A DNA stretch of 64,000 bases from Xiphydria camelus (Eukaryota; Arthropoda; Insecta; Hymenoptera; Xiphydriidae), in NCBI GenBank assembly GCA_963678675.1, contig OY783195.1, forward strand, positions 4,164,001 to 4,228,000. Reading direction: 5' to 3'. The translations under genes and the position numbers were made by a program. The notes below the pieces were generated by a model. The model was not told where the DNA came from, did not search any database, and worked only from the letters and a program-made list of their open reading frames with translations. Below, one piece after another: positions 59,039 through 64,000 of this stretch (positions within the stretch are counted from its first letter, which is position 1; each line of letters begins with the position of its first letter).

Positions 59039-60735
59039 TTGTATGAATTATTACCTTCGAATTTTACTATCGCATCAGCGATTTCATCGCAGAAAAGCGC
59101 TGCATGCAAATAAGACTCGACGCGCAACGAAATCGTCGTATCTCGTCGACAGATACACATAATTTCTCGGGAGAAGGGCGTCCGCGAAGGCTTTCCGTCG
59201 ATTCGACTCGTTCGCCCACGCGTGTCGCAAAGAAACCGCGGCAGAACGCGTTCATCGAAACATCGCGCCTCGCCGATAGCGACCGACGAGTCCGTTATCG
59301 CGAGGACCGATCGGTTCTGAAGATCTACACGTGAGACGCGAACGTTGGATAACGTCGATGTAATTACACGTAACGACGTTTGATACACGGCGACTATTAT
59401 ACTCCTATTAAAGTAGATACCGCTGTTAGACGCCGAACGGACGGACGCATCGCTCTCAGCCGCGTAGCCTCCGACGCCTAGCGCGGTGTAATAGCTATCC
59501 TCTCGAATCCGAATGCTTCGTACGAGGGAATACCAACGACAGGGCCTATAATTTACGTTTTACGCGTACGTGGAAGCGTGTTCTTGGTACGTCGAAGGGC
59601 CTCTCGGACGAATGCGATCCTCCGGCGTCCTCTTCCGCGCGTTGCATACCTGGGAAAATTGGTATCATATATATATATATTGCTTCGTGACGCGGTGAGA
59701 GGCGACGAGCGTCGGTGATGATGCTTTCTAATGAGGAATTCGTGGATAAAGATGCGGGAAGGTGATGAAACGGAGACGTGAAGGTGGGCGTGGTTCGTAA
59801 AGGCAAAATTTGTGGCTTGCTGCAGTTTGTTCCTTCGGTGCGTATAGATTTGCGAAAATTAAAATCAATTAATTGGACAATATTAGATCGAAATTGACTG
59901 TGATTTATTGCCAGAGTGCTCTGATTCAATGTACACAGCAGTTGTAGATAAGTAGGCAGGTAATACGATAGAGTTCAGTGCTCGTGATAAAAGGGAGAAG
60001 GGTCAACCCCTATCGGCCGAGAGGGGTTGTATAGTCGCACGGTCGGGTGGATTGGCCGATTTCCCTATTACGACCCCTCGACGTCGGTCCAATGGGGTGC
60101 GTAGGGAAACTGCAAGTCATCCCGGATTTCTCTCCGCTCTCTCCCTTCTCTTTCCCCGTCGAACCAATCGACCGTCGGTTCGGGGTGACGTGTTATAAAC
60201 CAATGAAATCGCCCTTCGCGAGGCATGTATACATATATACGTTTTCATTGCATCCCTCCGCGCGGTGGTGATCTCGATGCGAGAAATGTCCATTGCGATG
60301 AAAACTCGATGGGTGATTCTTTAGCGGAGAACCTCGTAGTCGTAAACTTCCAGTCCTCCCCCATCCAATCTAATCCCCGCGAGTTCTGCGGGGTGGTAGA
60401 CGTGGTTACCGTGCGTCGAAAGGAGACGCAGGGGTGCGTCGGCACCGACTGGTACCTTCCCTGGCGCGGGTGATATCACACGGGAACCACCCTCGTATCA
60501 GCGCAGGCAGCGCCATACAATTCCCCCTAAGCTGTCCCGCCGGAGACGAGTTGCCCTCTTTTTATGGCGACTGACGCTCCGAACGGCGAGGGGGGGAGTC
60601 TCATAAATTACCGCAGGAGTCGTTTCCGCCGTCCAACTTCCACCTTCCGCGCCTTTCGAATTGATCCCAGCCGAGTTGCCCACGAAAACGTACGAGAAAA
60701 TATGGAGACGTCGCGAAGCCGCCCTCTTTTGCGTA
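59039..60735. other. intronic, no feature recognised
   Basis: A short AT run near 59668-59681. Nothing else assigned. Confidence 0.4.
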
Positions 60736-60957
60736 TACTGAGAACAACATTTGTTTGATCGAATTAAACGTGTTTTTGGATAGTCCCCAGAGCACATTTA
60801 TTCGGTTCGAATGAATAGCGATTTGATCGAAATAATATTCAATTAAATCGATAATATTGTTATAAGTTCAATCGATATTCATTTTAATCGAATAAATGTG
60901 CTCTCAAGACTATTCAAAAATACATTTGATTGACTCGAATAAATGTTGTTCTCAGCG
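60736..60957. mobile_element. family A palindromic MITE
   Basis: TACTGAGAACAACATTTGTT to AATGTTGTTCTCAGCG; TTTGGATAGTCCCCAGAGCA and GAATGAATAGCGAT on the left arm, their inverse on the right. Confidence 0.8.
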
Positions 60958-60994
60958 TACACATTTCCCGGTAAATCGTACAAATTTCCCGCTA

Positions 60995-61232
60995 CGCTGT
61001 GAAAAACGACTCGGTTAAAGTGACAAAACGCATCTGGTTAAATGAGTTTAGTTGCTCTAACCAAAATACTTGTATAAGTCGAAGCAAATATTTAGTTGTT
61101 CTGGCTGCACGGAGAAAAACAATTAGGTTTAGTATTCGTAACTAAAAATTGTTCAATTTAACGAAATAGCCAAACGGTTTGGTCATTATCTCCAGGATTT
61201 TGATTAAATAGAACGAGTTATTTTTCTCAGTG
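60995..61232. mobile_element. family B MITE, TA-flanked
   Basis: CGCTGTGAAAAACGACTCGG after TA (60993-60994), ending TTATTTTTCTCAGTG before TA (61233-61234). GCATCTGGTTAAATGAG matches the 5.4-kb copy. An internal GCACGGAGAAAAACAATTAGG may mark a further insertion. Confidence 0.75.
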
Positions 61233-61373
61233 TACATCGTACAAATGTCCCGCTAAATCGTGCGTATCTCCATTCCTGACGTGACCGAGAGAAGGGTTAA
61301 TTTTCTCTGGCAACGTCGGAGGAAGCTGTCCTTCTTTTTTCTCGTCCGGAATATCTGCATGAAAATCGGTGCA

Positions 61374-61398
61374 CTCTCTCTCTCTCTCTCTCTCTCTC
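61374..61398. repeat. (CT)n microsatellite
   Basis: Twelve uninterrupted CT units. Confidence 0.9.
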
Positions 61399-61639
61399 GC
61401 AATTAGGCGAATTACACCTGCTGCCATTTCGCGTATACGCACCCGCGCGCTTATATAGGGTTCGCCTAAACGTTTTATAATCACGGGTCGCGTCCGGACT
61501 GCACGAATTAATAAGAGGGCCACGCCCACCGCGCAGGAAGACGAGCGCCTCCGCTGTACCGTCCGACGAGAGTAACTTTTGCCAATAATTAAAGCACGTT
61601 TGTTCGAGATTTAATTTTATTCGTCAATTAAAATTCTCT

Positions 61640-61795
61640 CAAATTTAAATAGATTTTGTTTACAGCATTCAGCACACGATTTATCCGATTCGGACAAATA
61701 TAGATTCGATCCGAATCACTGTTATACGCGGATGCAATAAGATTGACGTCAAATCGACTTTAATTCGAATCAAATCAATATTTATCAATCGCCAT
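61640..61795. repeat. possible decayed family A copy
   Basis: ATTTATCCGATTCGGACAAA and the inverse-like AATTCGAATCAAATCAATAT resemble family A arms, but no termini remain. Confidence 0.3.
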
Positions 61796-64000
61796 TCCAC
61801 TCGGGACTTCCTCTTCGGAGTTTCCCCGTGGGACTATCGGCGTCGACCGGCTGAAATCGCACGGCGATCGTGGCCGCGCACGCGATCGAATGTCGCGGTT
61901 TAACGGCTTCGACGTTAAAACATGCAGGCCGATTAAGGAGTGACGGCGGGGTATCAGTTATACCGTTAATTACGCTAATTAGGAAAGTATAATTATTCTC
62001 GGGCAGCAACAGTCGCCGCCGGGATGCGCTACACGTGTAATGGCCCCGCGGTGGTTCGGGCCCGCTATGGTTGGCGAGTGTGGCCCCGTCTCTATATGCA
62101 ATTGCAGCGCGAGCGGCTCGGATACGTATACATATGTGGGACGCGCTGCACGCGTGGCGCGCGTGTGTCGGTACGCGAGCGCGCGCGTGGATACGTAACC
62201 CGCTCGTCTCTTATTACGTGAGTTAAAATGTGCCGGGCCGATAAACCATTTTAAATGCAATCATTAATTCCGCGTTCCCATTAGCGCAATTAGAATTTGC
62301 ATTTTATAAATATGCAATTTCGCGGATCTCCCCGGCCGCGCCGCTACACCGAAACGCCTCAATGCGGACATTTATTAATCGTTTCGCCCGATATTGCGCG
62401 GGGATGCAGACATCCATCCTCGTGCGGGTTTCGAGAGAGAGCTCGGGGATATATTTCTTGCGAACGAGGGGCGCGCTGCGGCACCGCGAACAGCTGCGGG
62501 TCAAGCTTCACTTGGAAGTAGATACGGTGTCGAGTTTGATCAGACGAAATCGAGCGTGGGATGGGTTATTGGGGATCTAGCAGGTGTGTCTGGAAATAAA
62601 TAGTTATTTGTTCCCGTTTTAAGAATGATATGGTCGTGACGGTCTCGTTAGAAATACGTTAGAGAAATACGATGATTTGCGAAAGCGCTTCGTCCTTCAA
62701 TCACAGCGGAAATCACGTAGTAGGTTTGCTCGCATCTCCAAGGGAATATAGTATATCAGCAGTGTGTTAAGTATGAGAAAAGAAATTTCTTTCGATCGGA
62801 AATCATTGATATCTCGGCGATTTTCGGAATTAACGCGAGAAAATACACACGATAAAGTGGTTCAATTAATTAAATAGACTTCGACCCACTCGACCACCAG
62901 ATCTTATGTATTTTCTTGCTCTGATTCTCCAAAAATCCCAGTCATCGGGTTAATATCTGAAGGATAATATAAAACATTAATAATATTTTAAGTGTAGGTA
63001 CTGGACAATATTTCATCCCCATAAATCGAATCAAACTTACTTAAACGATAAATGTACATTTCAAAGTAATTTAAGACTGGAAAATCAATAGATGAGTCGG
63101 AGAATATTATTTTCCGATTCGATCGAACACCATCGATGTTTAGAAGGTTCGAGAAAAAAAGAAATACCAACAATATAGACACTCGTAGATAACTCCAGCG
63201 CGCGTTAGAAGCCTAATGACGTCCACGCGATAACTCCTTGACAGAGTAACGAGCTTCCATCGTACTCCCCATATCGAACGAGTCTCTCGGTGCGCCGAAA
63301 AAAACAGCGCGTAAGACGATTCCCCGTTAAAAAGTAATTAACCCCGTCGTGCGATCGAATTAGCGATTCTAGGTATTCGGGATCGCACTCGTAGGGTATA
63401 CAGCTCCGCGACGGCGTACGAAGTTAATTGTGACCGGGCACGTCGGAGCGTCGACCAATCCGACGGACGTCGCTTTGATGTCGCCGCCGGATCGACGATC
63501 AAACCGCACCGCGTTGCGGAAACATATACGAGATCTCGCGTGTGGCCCTCCGTCCGCGCCTCCCTCCCTCCCCCCGACCACAATTGCCGTCTTTCTTTTT
63601 TACACGAACGTCATCGTATCTCGCCGAAGACGTCGCCCGACGCACCTGTCCTCCTTGAATTTTCGTCCGTTCGAGAGAAACGCGCGCGACTCGCTCCTCC
63701 CCGCTCATTCGCCGCGGCGTCCTGTCAACTTTACGCGTCCCGCCGTCTTACGCGTAATGATTACACGCGCGAAAATAATTATGCGAGCGAAATGCAAAGT
63801 CGAGGCGGATGTTTCTTCGCTGGATACGAAACGGGAGTCGGTGACGTCACGTGAGCGGTCCACGGGAGGATGACACGTCGTTGTCAATCGCGAAAGGATC
63901 ATCGAGGAGATAATTATGCGAGATGTAAATTGAAACGGATGTTTTTTTTTCGTTGGAAGCGACCGACGCGGGAATCGGGTGCCGGTCGTTACGTCACGTC
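61796..64000. other. intronic, mostly no feature; possible family M trace
   Basis: The stretch 62795-62975 has TCATTGATATCTCGGCGATT and CTTATGTATTTTCTTGC, loosely like family M. The rest is CpG-rich with chance frames; no spineless exon 2 is seen. Confidence 0.35.

Larger units (their letters stand above)
35228..64000 (+). other. ss: large first intron of spineless (5' part), transposon-rich
   Basis: The intron opens with GTGAGT at 35228. I found no sequence encoding the NPSKRHRER basic region or PAS domains on the + strand after this point, so the acceptor lies beyond the window and the intron exceeds 28.7 kb. Its recognisable content is short inverted-repeat transposons, simple repeats and unassigned AT- and GC-rich stretches. 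In Drosophila the ss introns and upstream DNA carry enhancers and silencers; whether any unassigned stretch here does the same cannot be told from one sequence. An alternative is that a nested gene lies inside, but I see no conserved coding exon. Confidence 0.65.

Noticed and set aside
1..64000. Bacterial-type operons, CRISPR arrays, phage or plasmid features
   Set aside because: None seen. Repeats are dispersed inverted-repeat transposons, not regularly spaced direct repeats, and coding is spliced and eukaryotic.

Overview
This is a eukaryotic, almost certainly insect, genomic window. It shows spliced-gene architecture and a CpG-rich but patchy base composition (GC-rich blocks such as 32.9-35.2 kb and 15.5-16.8 kb alternating with AT-rich stretches). 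It carries many short inverted-repeat transposons and remnants of mariner, TTAA-target (piggyBac-like) and LINE elements. The unmethylated-looking CpG content, the mariner ends and the LINE endonuclease fragment fit a hymenopteran, perhaps an ant. That is inference from style, not proof.

Only one gene is recognised with confidence: the first coding exon of spineless (ss), the insect aryl-hydrocarbon-receptor homologue (bHLH-PAS transcription factor). It lies on the + strand and ends at a GTGAGT donor after base 35227. The exon encodes MSQLGTVYATKRRRRNGK and breaks in phase 2 just before the bHLH domain. No bHLH or PAS exon is visible downstream, so the remaining ~28.8 kb to the window end is read as part of one large first intron. 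The block at 32.9-35.1 kb is GC-rich with GA/CT, CG and CGA simple repeats and is the likely promoter and 5' leader. The ~33 kb to its left looks intergenic, or holds non-coding 5' sequence, with no recognisable conserved coding exon.

The rest is dominated by non-autonomous transposons. I distinguish these families by their own internal similarity: A (~205-225 bp palindromic, six copies), B (~240 bp, seven copies), C, D (four), E (three), F (three), G, H (two), I (two), J, K, L, M (three), N (three or four), O (two), P (two) and Q (three). Most (A, B, D, E, H, J, K) end in CACTG...CAGTG and several are flanked by TA, which suggests one Tc1/mariner-like mobilisation system.

The elements are repeatedly nested: A in B at 5.4 kb; a 580-bp element in Q at 11.1 kb; at least two elements in Q at 14.3-15.5 kb; I in J at 29.4 kb; a TTAA element in B at 31.9 kb; G in F at 43.6 kb; C in B at 46.8 kb; L in K at 50.5 kb; an 84-bp hairpin in D at 53.8 kb; D in E at 55.2 kb.

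Other structures are a 963-bp inverted repeat with ~420-455-bp arms (24.8-25.8 kb), a 27-bp tandem repeat that keeps a 72-codon frame open (22.5 kb), an imperfect ~353-bp tandem duplication (17.2-18.1 kb) and two abutting internally deleted mariners (21.2-21.5 kb). All boundaries were read by eye; those given as approximate may be off by tens of bases.
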